This document shows, in pieces, positions 53,699-60,116 of a stretch of DNA of 60,116 nucleotides. Source of the stretch: an uncultured Lachnospiraceae bacterium (lineage in GTDB: Bacteria; Bacillota_A; Clostridia; Lachnospirales; Lachnospiraceae); NCBI GenBank assembly GCA_910577835.1, contig CAJTOU010000018.1:1-60116 (forward strand), in the 5' to 3' direction. Both the position numbers and the translations under genes were made by a program. Under the pieces are notes generated by a model. The model was not told where the DNA came from, made no database searches, and saw nothing but the letters and a program-made list of their open reading frames with translations. Every line of letters starts with the position of its first letter. Positions within the stretch are counted from its first letter, which is position 1.

Positions 53699-54103
53699 TT
53701 ATCTGATATATCCAACCATGGCATATTCATCAAGCTTCTTCATACCAAATTTCTGATAAAATACCTGATTTTTCTTATCTTCAATATCAGTTATTATCAT
53801 AAATGTTCTGACATTTGCAAACTTTTTCATAGTTTTTTCAAGAAGTCCGCTTCCAATTCCTCTATTTTGATATTCAGATAAAACAATCAAATCCTGTACA
53901 AGCACAATATGTTCGCCGTCACCCACAGCCCTTGCAAATCCAACCATTTGCTCACCGTCAAATGCGCCAAGCAGATACAGGGAATTTTCAAAAGCAGAAA
54001 AAAGCTTATCCTTATCCCGAAGATACATGGTCCACCCTATGTTTTCATAAATGGCGACTACATCGGCCATTTCAGAAATATCAAATTCTTTATATATAAT
54101 CAA
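53699..54103 (-). CDS. GNAT family N-acetyltransferase
   Basis: 134 aa with a TTG start (54103) after GAGGGATAA; no ATG is better placed. The acetyl-CoA-binding motif is visible as VLSEYQNRGIGSGLLEKTMK near residue 74. The rest (IYENIGWTMYLRDKDKLFSA, FYQKFGMKKLDEYAMVGYI) is typical of a small GNAT that acetylates an amine or protein N-terminus. Located just downstream of queF by 27 nt, same strand. Confidence 0.85.
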   Translation of the reverse strand: MIIYKEFDISEMADVVAIYENIGWTMYLRDKDKLFSAFENSLYLLGAFDGEQMVGFARAVGDGEHIVLVQDLIVLSEYQNRGIGSGLLEKTMKKFANVRTFMIITDIEDKKNQVFYQKFGMKKLDEYAMVGYIR

Positions 54104-54130
54104 AGGTTATCCCTCACTTTCATTAAAAAT

Positions 54131-54628
54131 CTAGCGGTTATCTACTTTTTCAGGATATAAATCATGATTTGCCAGTCTGTCCCATGCCACCTGTTCCCAT
54201 TTTGTTCCAGCTTTTCCATAATTGCAGTATGGGTCAATGGAGATACCACCCCTTGGAGTAAATTTTCCCCACACTTCGATATATTTTGGGTCCATCAGTT
54301 TTATTAAATCTTTCATAATAATGTTTACACAGTCTTCGTGAAAGTCTCCATGATTTCGAAAGCTGAATAAATATAATTTTAAAGATTTGCTCTCTACCAT
54401 TTTTATATCTGGTACATAGGAAATCGTAATTGTGGCAAAATCCGGCTGTCCGGTAATCGGGCAGAGACTTGTAAATTCAGGACAGTTAAATTTTACAAAA
54501 TAATCGTTTTCCTGATGTTTGTTTATAAAGGTTTCCAGTATTTCAGGGGAGTAATCTGACAGATATTTTGTTCCCTGATTTCCCAATAAAGTAATTCCCT
54601 GTTTTTCTTCTGAGTTTCTTCCTTCCAT
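54131..54628 (-). CDS. queF: PreQ1 synthase (7-cyano-7-deazaguanine reductase) QueF
   Basis: 165 aa, the normal unimodular length, from the ATG at 54628 with AAGGAGG upstream. The catalytic Cys is in FTSLCPITGQPDFATITISY (nucleophile that forms the thioimide) and the NADPH/substrate part is ESKSLKLYLFSFRNHGDFHE with the conserved Glu and His. FTPRGGISIDPYCNYG closes the site. QueF reduces preQ0 to preQ1 for queuosine in tRNA. The upstream queuosine genes are not in the window, and no preQ1 riboswitch is visible before it. Confidence 0.95.
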   Translation of the reverse strand: MEGRNSEEKQGITLLGNQGTKYLSDYSPEILETFINKHQENDYFVKFNCPEFTSLCPITGQPDFATITISYVPDIKMVESKSLKLYLFSFRNHGDFHEDCVNIIMKDLIKLMDPKYIEVWGKFTPRGGISIDPYCNYGKAGTKWEQVAWDRLANHDLYPEKVDNR

Positions 54629-54720
54629 AAACTCCTCCTTCATATAAATTGTAAATAAATTGGATTTTTAATTATTTTCAAATAATTATTCTGGCAGCAT
54701 TTCTATTATCTTTTCCAACA

Positions 54721-54990
54721 TTGACACTCCCCCTGCCTAAAGGCAGGGATTCTTGCTACCTGCCGCTATTTAGCGGCTGACCAGTCCATTTCTGGTAGGT
54801 CGCAGTGCAAGGTATGGGTGTGCCATCACCCTTCCTAGGGCAGAGCATATAGCTCCCTAGGCAGTATGTCTGGTATTGTTACCTCCAACATACTCAGTTG
54901 AGCTGCAAATATTGACTGCACCAAGCAAATCCCTGTGGATATGGAACCCGCATTTACATAGATACTCTCTGTCATTTGCATGATGTATAT
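54721..54990 (-). ncRNA. Putative omega (right-end) RNA of TnpB
   Basis: TnpB nucleases use an RNA derived from the 3' end of tnpB and the element's right end, whose last ~16 nt outside the element act as guide. Here the region past the tnpB stop is rich in stems: CCTAGGG/CCCTAGG (54834-54861), CCAG/CTGG (54781-54794), GCCGCTA/TAGCGGC (54762-54777) and the terminal hairpin at 54731. The guide would start at 54720 on the minus strand (TGTTGGAAAAGATAAT). The 5' limit is not known; coordinates are approximate. Confidence 0.5.
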
Positions 54991-55993
54991 GTCCGCAGAC
55001 AGGACATCTTTGGCTTGTATATGCCGGGTTTACATACTCAACTTTGATTCCTGCAAGTCTGGCTTTATATTCTATATACTGTGCAAGCCGATAGAATGAC
55101 CAGTTATGCAGGCTGTGGTTGTTTTTACGACTTGTTCTTGTCGTAGAGCGTATATTGGATAATTGCTCTAATTTTATAACTTTTACATTATGCGCTGCTG
55201 CTGTTTCTACAATATCATGGCTGATTTTATGGTCGATGTCACGCATAATACGCTGTTCTTTATCGCTTATTCTCTTAACAGCCTCCTCCTTTTTAGATGT
55301 TTGCAGTTTCCTGCGAAGATACGCATAATGCCTCCGCATATATTTGTTCTTTCGGCCATTTCCATAAAATCTGACATTACCGTCTGATATATAAGACACA
55401 GCGGGACACTTCATGCCAAGGTCAACACCCATAACATTTCCAGAATCACAATATTCAGGTTCTTGTACATCATATACGATTTGAACGACTATCTTATTTC
55501 CTTTTTGGACAATACGCATAGTACCAAGTTTTGCATGTGCAAAGGCAGTTTTCTGCCTGTCTGTCATGCTTGTGCAAATAGACAGCCTTTTTGATTTGCC
55601 ATCCACCATGACGGGAAATTCAATAAAATTTCCTTTGATTTTAAAGTTCTGATTATTGATATAACAACAAGGTTTTCTTAATACTGAAACAGCAGGTTCT
55701 TTTGCTGTGACAGCGGAGTTTTGTTTCATAACTTTCTTATTTTTAAATGCAGCTTTACGGCATTCCTTATTGTATTTATTCATAATAGATTTCGCATCAC
55801 GAATACACTGATTCGCAAGAGCTGACGGCAGGCCGGAATTTATATCGGCAGTCGTGTATTTACGGATAGATGTACCATTTATGGCAATAAAAACAAGACT
55901 GTTAACAGTATGGATATACTCTTTCATAGTCATAACAACCAGTGATTTCTGCTTTTTTGTCATATATAGTTTTACTGTTTCTGACAGCTGCAT
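54857..55993 (-). CDS. tnpB: RNA-guided nuclease TnpB (IS605 OrfB family), catalytic residues intact
   Basis: 378 aa from the ATG at 55993, with AGGAGGTG 6 nt upstream. The RuvC-like active site is complete: Asp191 in VMGVDLGMKCPAVSYI, Glu276 in KVIKLEQLSNIR and Asp355 in HIHRDLLGAVNI. A zinc-ribbon CPVCG...CKC (TSQRCPVCGHIHHANDREYL) lies between the last two. N-terminal half is the wedge/REC-like, RNA-binding region. TnpB cuts DNA guided by its omega RNA and helps retain the element. It is a single frame without decay. Confidence 0.93.
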   Translation of the reverse strand: MQLSETVKLYMTKKQKSLVVMTMKEYIHTVNSLVFIAINGTSIRKYTTADINSGLPSALANQCIRDAKSIMNKYNKECRKAAFKNKKVMKQNSAVTAKEPAVSVLRKPCCYINNQNFKIKGNFIEFPVMVDGKSKRLSICTSMTDRQKTAFAHAKLGTMRIVQKGNKIVVQIVYDVQEPEYCDSGNVMGVDLGMKCPAVSYISDGNVRFYGNGRKNKYMRRHYAYLRRKLQTSKKEEAVKRISDKEQRIMRDIDHKISHDIVETAAAHNVKVIKLEQLSNIRSTTRTSRKNNHSLHNWSFYRLAQYIEYKARLAGIKVEYVNPAYTSQRCPVCGHIHHANDREYLCKCGFHIHRDLLGAVNICSSTEYVGGNNTRHTA

Positions 55994-56005
55994 TACTCTC
56001 ACCTC

Positions 56006-56146
56006 CTAAACAGTTTTTTGGTTTTCAATGTATTGTTTTATTACAGCTAACGGGGCGCCGCCAACTGTTGAAACAAAATAACTATTTGTCCAAAGGCTTG
56101 GAAGTCTGGATTTCAGCCATGGAAATTCCTCTCTTAATATATAAGT
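56006..56146 (-). pseudogene. tnpA: C-terminal remnant of TnpA transposase
   Basis: 46 codons open to the left, ending ...FVSTVGGAPLAVIKQYIENQ and three more residues before a TAG, which is the usual C-terminal end of IS200/IS605 TnpA. An in-frame stop precedes it and neither the HUH motif nor the catalytic tyrosine remains. It abuts the tnpB ribosome binding site. Confidence 0.85.
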
Positions 56147-56422
56147 TTAAGAAAATTGATGTGTGCCCTATATCCCCATAGCTAAAGCTAGGGGCTTTAC
56201 GGCATATTCTGATAAATATACAGTCATGGAAAAATACTTTGGATAATGTTCTTATTTTAACATATAAATTAATTTTGCCTGCTGGACTGCTCTTCGAATA
56301 TTCTCTTCATTATAATTTTTAAAATAAAATATTCTTTATGTTTCAATAGAACTTAAGGCCCAAATAATAACCAATTTATTATATTGTAAAATCGCAAAAT
56401 AAACAAGCTGTTTATTTTGTAT

Positions 56423-56477
56423 CTACAAAAAAGCTGTTATATCCAGTATTCACATACAAAAATATAACAGCCTTGTA
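56423..56477 (-). terminator. Terminator after the ClbS/DfsB-like gene
   Basis: GCTGTTATAT pairs with ATATAACAGC, extended by CTACAA/TTGTAG, leading to TTTTTTG on the minus strand, just past the stop at 56490. Confidence 0.7.
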
Positions 56478-56489
56478 GATTTTGTTTTG

Positions 56490-57047
56490 TCAGGATAAAG
56501 CAGATTTCTTCTGTATATTTTTGCAGTTTTTTCTATGAGCCTTCAGTTTTTTCATAGCCCAATCATAATGACTTGACATATTACTGACAAAATATGAACC
56601 TAAAGCGTTTCCGCCAGCCCATTGATACACTCCTTTCGAAAATAACTGTTCATTTGTAAATGTTTCCGCCAATTCCATTACTTCCCTGTGAGATTTTTCA
56701 AGCATCTGCTTTGCTGATTCTAAAGTTGTATTCTGATGCTTTTTCCAAAATTCTTCATTCATTTTTCCATAGGTTCTCCAATTATACGGCTGCGGCAGAA
56801 GCGATACAGACTCTCCATTTAAATTTGATGAAACCCAGTTTAATAAAAGCTGATGCCATTCATAAAGATGAATCAGAATATCCCGAATATTTTTATCTCT
56901 CTTCCAGTGAGCTTCTTTCTTTTCATCGCCAAACTGAAAAGGCGTTGATAACTCTTTTTCGGTGAATGATGAAATAATCTCATTCATCTGCATATAATTA
57001 GCCTCTGATGCACTGATTAAATCTGTTTTTGATGTAGGTCTACCCAT
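56490..57047 (-). CDS. ClbS/DfsB family four-helix protein
   Basis: 185 aa. N-terminus MGRPTSKTDLISASEANYMQ is the family hallmark, and the middle has RDILIHLYEWHQLLLNWVSS and YNWRTYGKMNEEFWKKHQNT, followed by YQWAGGNALGSYFVSNMSSH with metal-ligand-like His. ClbS protects against colibactin, while DfsB-type relatives are DinB-fold proteins of mostly unknown role, often found singly in clostridia. No toxin-synthesis genes are adjacent. Possible resistance or thiol-transfer function is inference. Confidence 0.85.
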   Translation of the reverse strand: MGRPTSKTDLISASEANYMQMNEIISSFTEKELSTPFQFGDEKKEAHWKRDKNIRDILIHLYEWHQLLLNWVSSNLNGESVSLLPQPYNWRTYGKMNEEFWKKHQNTTLESAKQMLEKSHREVMELAETFTNEQLFSKGVYQWAGGNALGSYFVSNMSSHYDWAMKKLKAHRKNCKNIQKKSALS

Positions 57048-57133
57048 ATTTTATTCTCCTTTTTCATTTCTGATTTTTCAGCTTAAAAATAACTGTTAGA
57101 TGTATTATAGGGAATAAATACTGACACGTTATG

Positions 57134-58030
57134 TCATGTTTTATATTTTTTATATATTTCTTTTGCTTTTTCTGCAAGAATATTTTTCAAATATACCGGT
57201 TCTATAATTTCGACCTGTCCTCCAAAGGAAAGCAGATATCCAGTCAGCCAGTCATCCTGCGGCATATGGGCGGTTGCTGTTAAATCTCCGTTTTTCTCTA
57301 TATGAATCTGATTTATATCAAATTCATCATAAACACGATATGAAATTTCTTTTGAAAAACGAAGGACTATTTTAGTATCGGCGTAACAAGATGTGTCCTG
57401 AATCTGTGGAAAATCCATTGGAAGAAACCGTTCTTCTAAAAGTTCCCATTTCAAAATTCTGTTTAATTTAAACATTCTGAAATCCTGTTTTAATCTGCAA
57501 TATGCTTTCAGATACCAGTCCTTTGATTTATAAAACAGCTTTAAAGGCTGAATAATTCTCTCATTGTCTTTACCATAAGAATCTGCATAAAAAATTTTTA
57601 TACATCTGTTTTGAATGACTGCTGTTTTTAATATTTCAAATTTTTTATTATCCTGCGGTTTATCACCCCATCTGGAAAAATCGACTTCAATCCAGTCAGC
57701 AGAATGAATCTGAAAAAGCGCCGAAAGCTTTTCCATGATATCTTTTTTATGTTCGCTATTAATAACTGCCAATCCCTGCAAAGAAGATAATATCTCCTGC
57801 TTTTCCTGTGCTGATATTATGGTTTTATCCAGAATAAAATCACTCAGCAGATAAATCCCGCCATTTCGTCCTGTTTCTGTATAGACCGGAATACCTGCAC
57901 CGCTTAATACATCAATATCCCTGTAAATTGTTCTTACAGATACCTCGAATCTCTCCGCCAGTTCTCTGGCAGTCGCTGAACCCTTGTCAAGAAGATAATA
58001 TATAATTTTAAACAAACGGCTTTCCTGCAT
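57134..58030 (-). CDS. WYL-domain transcriptional regulator (YafY-like)
   Basis: 298 aa from the ATG at 58030 (AGGAGG 8 nt upstream; an ATG two codons before is too near, and the longer open frame has no support). N-terminal helix-turn-helix SATARELAERFEVSVRTIYR (residues 20-39) and DIDVLSGAGIPVYTETGRNG are typical, and the WYL ligand domain begins near 145 (IFYADSYGKDNERIIQPL, KDWYLKAYCRLKQDFRMFKL). It responds to nucleotide-like or unknown ligands. It is divergent from the ferredoxin gene and may control it. Confidence 0.88.
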   Translation of the reverse strand: MQESRLFKIIYYLLDKGSATARELAERFEVSVRTIYRDIDVLSGAGIPVYTETGRNGGIYLLSDFILDKTIISAQEKQEILSSLQGLAVINSEHKKDIMEKLSALFQIHSADWIEVDFSRWGDKPQDNKKFEILKTAVIQNRCIKIFYADSYGKDNERIIQPLKLFYKSKDWYLKAYCRLKQDFRMFKLNRILKWELLEERFLPMDFPQIQDTSCYADTKIVLRFSKEISYRVYDEFDINQIHIEKNGDLTATAHMPQDDWLTGYLLSFGGQVEIIEPVYLKNILAEKAKEIYKKYKT

Positions 58031-58341
58031 CTGCATCGCCTCCTTTACGTACAGTTTAATGTCAGTATACTTGATATCTAAACACCGAAGTATATTCATT
58101 ATAAGCATTCTGATAATAAATATCAACTATCAAAAATTGCATTTATTCTAATGATTGTAGTAGAAATAGAAGAAAGAATATGATAAAATTGTAAAATAAT
58201 TAAAATGTAAAATCTAAAATTTCTAAACAGTAGACTGACAAGATAATAAAATAAAAAGTTATAAAACAGAAAAAATTGTAAAATTATGGAAATTATAAAA
58301 TAAGAAAATAAAAAATACCAAAAATAAGCAGGAGATTTCAA
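58031..58341. promoter_or_regulatory. Very AT-rich divergent promoter region
   Basis: 311 nt, nearly all A/T, between the WYL regulator and the EFR1 ferredoxin. It has many TATAAT-like strings (for example TTATAAAATAAG near 58289) but no single well-spaced promoter. No operator palindrome could be singled out. Confidence 0.3.
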
Positions 58342-59103
58342 ATGGTTGGAATTTATTTTAGCGGAACCGGAAATTCCAAATATGCTTTAGAATTTTTTCT
58401 CAGCAAGTATGACAAAACAGCAAAAGCTTATACAATAGAAGATAAAAACATTACAAGCCATATAAAAAATAATGAAGAAATTATCTTCAGCTACCCCGTA
58501 CAATATAGCAATATTCCTAAAATATTAAAGGATTTTATAGATGACAACCGACATTTATGGAAAGATAAAAAAATTTTTGTAATCGCAACAATGGGATTAT
58601 TCAGTGGAGATGGCGCAGGTATTTTAGCGCGTCAGCTTCAAAAATATGGTGCAAAAATCATAGGTGGATTACATTTGAAAATGCCGGATAGTATAGCTGA
58701 TGAAAAAGTATTAAAACGAACGGATGAAAAAAATAAAATGCTGGTAAAGCAGGCTGAAAAAAAGATAGAAAATACAGTTCAAAAAATAAAAAATAATAAA
58801 TCACCACGCGAGGGTATTGGATTTCTTAGTCATATATCAGGATTGTTTGGACAGCGTTTGTATTTTTATAATAAAACAAATCACTATACAGATAAAGTGA
58901 AAATAAATATAGAAAAATGCGTTGGCTGTGGCAAATGTGTGAAATTATGTCCGATGAAAAATCTAAAAGCAGAAGATAATTTTATCAAAACTGAAAACAG
59001 ATGTACCATGTGCTACCGTTGTATAAATATTTGTCCAAAACAGGCGATTACCCTGTTAGGGAAACATGTTGTAATGCAGGGAACTATTGAAAAATATCTG
59101 TAA
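58342..59103 (+). CDS. EFR1-family ferredoxin with flavodoxin-like domain
   Basis: 253 aa. The N-terminal 160 residues resemble a flavodoxin-like fold (GIYFSGTGNSKYALEFFL with the phosphate loop TGNS, IFVIATMGLFSGDGAG). The C-terminus holds two [4Fe-4S] motifs: KCVGCGKCVKLCPMKN and RCTMCYRCINICPKQAI. EFR1 proteins are common single genes in Clostridia, with electron transfer to unknown partners. GGAG precedes the ATG. The start lies in an AT-rich region facing the WYL regulator. Confidence 0.9.
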   Translation: MVGIYFSGTGNSKYALEFFLSKYDKTAKAYTIEDKNITSHIKNNEEIIFSYPVQYSNIPKILKDFIDDNRHLWKDKKIFVIATMGLFSGDGAGILARQLQKYGAKIIGGLHLKMPDSIADEKVLKRTDEKNKMLVKQAEKKIENTVQKIKNNKSPREGIGFLSHISGLFGQRLYFYNKTNHYTDKVKINIEKCVGCGKCVKLCPMKNLKAEDNFIKTENRCTMCYRCINICPKQAITLLGKHVVMQGTIEKYL

Positions 59104-59890
59104 CAAAGGATGGTAACTTTGTTGCCATGTTGCTTTGCGATACAGCCCCTTTGGGGCTGTCATTAAATGGCCGGTTATGCTGATTTTAGGTTTTCCTGTC
59201 AATTGTGAAGTTCAAACTATAATTCTTCTTATCTATTTCAGCCCTGCTTGTACAACAAAAGTACAAGCAGTTTGTTTAACTATCTCTATTACCTGTTCTT
59301 TGGAAAAATTTAAGTTTATCAGATGTAAAACTGATACAGACTATTCCACATTCATAAAACCCTTTATATTATTACTCGCAAATGCACGTATTTTTTCATT
59401 CAAATAAAACAAAATATATTCAAAAATGGCTTTACGAAATCCATTCTTATTTTTGATATCATATAAGAAACTGTGTAAAACAATCGATTTTTTTGACAGA
59501 GTTTTTTTTGTTAATAACTAAATATCCGTCAGGAAAAAGTACCCTTAATACTGTTTGTAAAATATATTCTTTAAAAATCTATGTTTTTATCTCATTTCAT
59601 TCTCTTTTTTATCTATATTTATATTTTAATTTATTAATATTACTTCGACGATTAAACAGCCAATGTAAACCCTAATTATATTGTTAACCATATCTCTTAT
59701 CTTTTGTTTCTGTAATTTAATATATTTATTTCCTGATAAATATATGATAACATAAAATCTATATTGTTTAATCTGCAGTCTGTGCCAATTTATTTCACTA
59801 TTTATAGAAATAGAAAATTTCTTTGGCATGATTAGTTAAATTTATGTACAATATTATTTATAGAAATTAAAAACAAAGGAGATTTTTATT
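59104..59890. other. Decayed 0.8-kb stretch before the recombinase
   Basis: No intact gene. There are hairpins at 59110-59128 (ATGGTAAC/GTTGCCAT), 59142-59160 (ACAGCCCC-TTT-GGGGCTGT) and 59244-59270 (CTGCTTGTAC-AACAAAA-GTACAAGCAG). On the minus strand at about 59230-59400 a broken coding-like frame (LNFSKEQVIEIVKQTACTFV) may be debris. ATTTATAGAAAT occurs twice (59800-59811 and 59855-59866). The first two hairpins may end the ferredoxin transcript, but no T tract follows. Confidence 0.35.
59823..59852 (+). promoter_or_regulatory. Possible promoter of the recombinase gene
   Basis: TTGGCA (59823-59828), an 18-bp spacer and TACAAT (59847-59852), 38 nt before the start. Confidence 0.4.
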
Positions 59891-60116
59891 ATGATTAAAT
59901 TACAAACGAACATTGAAAAATATTTAGAGTTTTGTGAATATCAAAAAAGACTAAATTTAAAAACATTACAAGCATATCGAATTGATTTAAATCAGTTTTG
60001 TGAATATATACAGCCAATTGATATTTCTGAAGTTACTTCTGAAATATTAGAGAAATTCATTACTAACCTTCACCAAAAATACAAGCCTAAAACGGCCAAA
60101 AGAAAAATTGCTTCAT
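59891..60116 (+). CDS. Tyrosine recombinase/integrase, N-terminal part (cut by window edge)
   Basis: 75 residues from the ATG at 59891 with AAAGGAG upstream. The sequence (IEKYLEFCEYQKRLNLKTLQ and AYRIDLNQFCEYI) is the helical core-binding domain of XerD-like recombinases, with the expected KPKTAKRKIAS at the turn before the catalytic domain. The catalytic Arg/His/Tyr lie beyond the window, so completeness is unknown. Its neighbour region of palindromes may contain its sites. Confidence 0.8.
   Translation, partial: MIKLQTNIEKYLEFCEYQKRLNLKTLQAYRIDLNQFCEYIQPIDISEVTSEILEKFITNLHQKYKPKTAKRKIAS

Larger units (their letters stand above)
54721..56211 (-). mobile_element. IS605-family element with tnpB and a decayed tnpA
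   Basis: Right end: hairpin CCCTGCCT-AA-AGGCAGGG (54731-54748) then GTGTCAA at the border (54721 on the minus strand), the same TCAA cleavage sequence as in IS608, with GAAT at the hairpin foot as guide. Left end: imperfect hairpin at 56174-56194 with AAAG at its foot and a plausible TTAT flank at 56212-56215. Between them are a C-terminal tnpA remnant and an intact tnpB. The copy is probably not able to move alone because TnpA is destroyed. Confidence 0.75.

Noticed and set aside
54629..54720. preQ1 riboswitch before queF
   Set aside because: The short AT-rich leader lacks the C-rich loop and the A-rich tail expected of a preQ1 aptamer.
56490..57047. Colibactin-type biosynthetic cluster
   Set aside because: Only a ClbS/DfsB-like gene is present, with no NRPS/PKS genes; such genes are common singly.
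59135..59407. Plus-strand 90-codon open frame
   Set aside because: It lacks a ribosome binding site, crosses two palindromes and shows no protein-like pattern.
1..60116. tRNA, rRNA or replication origin
   Set aside because: No cloverleaf with a CCA-end arrangement, rRNA signature or DnaA-box cluster was noticed by eye on either strand; a dedicated scan could still find one.

Overview
The window looks like the chromosome of a low-GC, Gram-positive anaerobe of the Clostridia, most probably Lachnospiraceae. Reasons: AT-rich DNA, strong AGGAGG ribosome binding sites, a (4Fe-4S) EFR1-type ferredoxin, an HPr-like protein without its histidine, LplB/LplC-type sugar permeases, a YesL-type membrane protein, a GH25 lysozyme with a threonine-rich linker, a DUF4080 radical SAM protein and AAA-ATPase/PD-(D/E)XK remnants. 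This assignment is inference from gene content. No rRNA, tRNA or CRISPR array was seen.

Layout. 1-1600: the edge of an IS200/IS605 element, a sortase-like protein lacking catalytic residues, and a promoter-terminator pair that would make a ~50-nt RNA. 1608-6100: a tellurium-resistance-type C-C bond lyase, a GntR remnant, a PLP aminotransferase and an ABC exporter. 6240-10734: a compact minus-strand operon, read in the order adenine methylase, HNH nuclease, phosphoribosyltransferase/TRSP protein, StiP/PELOTA protein, then an unknown 148-aa protein. It joins a restriction-modification pair to two enzymes of the Ter-associated 'nucleoside-like metabolite' module and is the most interesting locus here. 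10863-15763: a YjfB-family peptide, a two-domain GH43 enzyme, a sigma factor with a long C-terminal extension and an unknown protein. 15968-26535: a fructan/sucrose utilisation locus (HPr-like protein, fructokinase, GH32, solute-binding protein, two permeases) divergent from a LacI regulator and four small membrane or lipoprotein genes. The shared intergenic region carries palindromic operators and six tandem 17-bp repeats. 26723-54628 is mostly core genome: glycogen phosphorylase, lysozyme, SbcCD, RlmD, YhaM, MutS2, a two-component system, TrmL, an aminotransferase with its Lrp regulator, an AIR-synthase-like protein, a DEDDh exonuclease, radical SAM, M20 peptidase, DegV, GNAT and QueF. 54721-56211: an IS605-type element with an intact TnpB but only a fragment of TnpA. 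56490-60116: a ClbS/DfsB protein, a WYL regulator divergent from an EFR1 ferredoxin, a decayed 0.8-kb stretch, and the start of a tyrosine recombinase cut by the window edge.

How the parts may work together. The LacI regulator probably represses both itself and the divergent transport/hydrolysis operon. Imported fructosides would be cut by GH32 and the fructose phosphorylated by the PfkB kinase. The Lrp/aminotransferase/TrmL genes are translationally coupled by ATGA overlaps, as are the two Ter-type phosphoribosyltransferase genes. Many annotated starts were moved to the codon that best fits a visible Shine-Dalgarno sequence.
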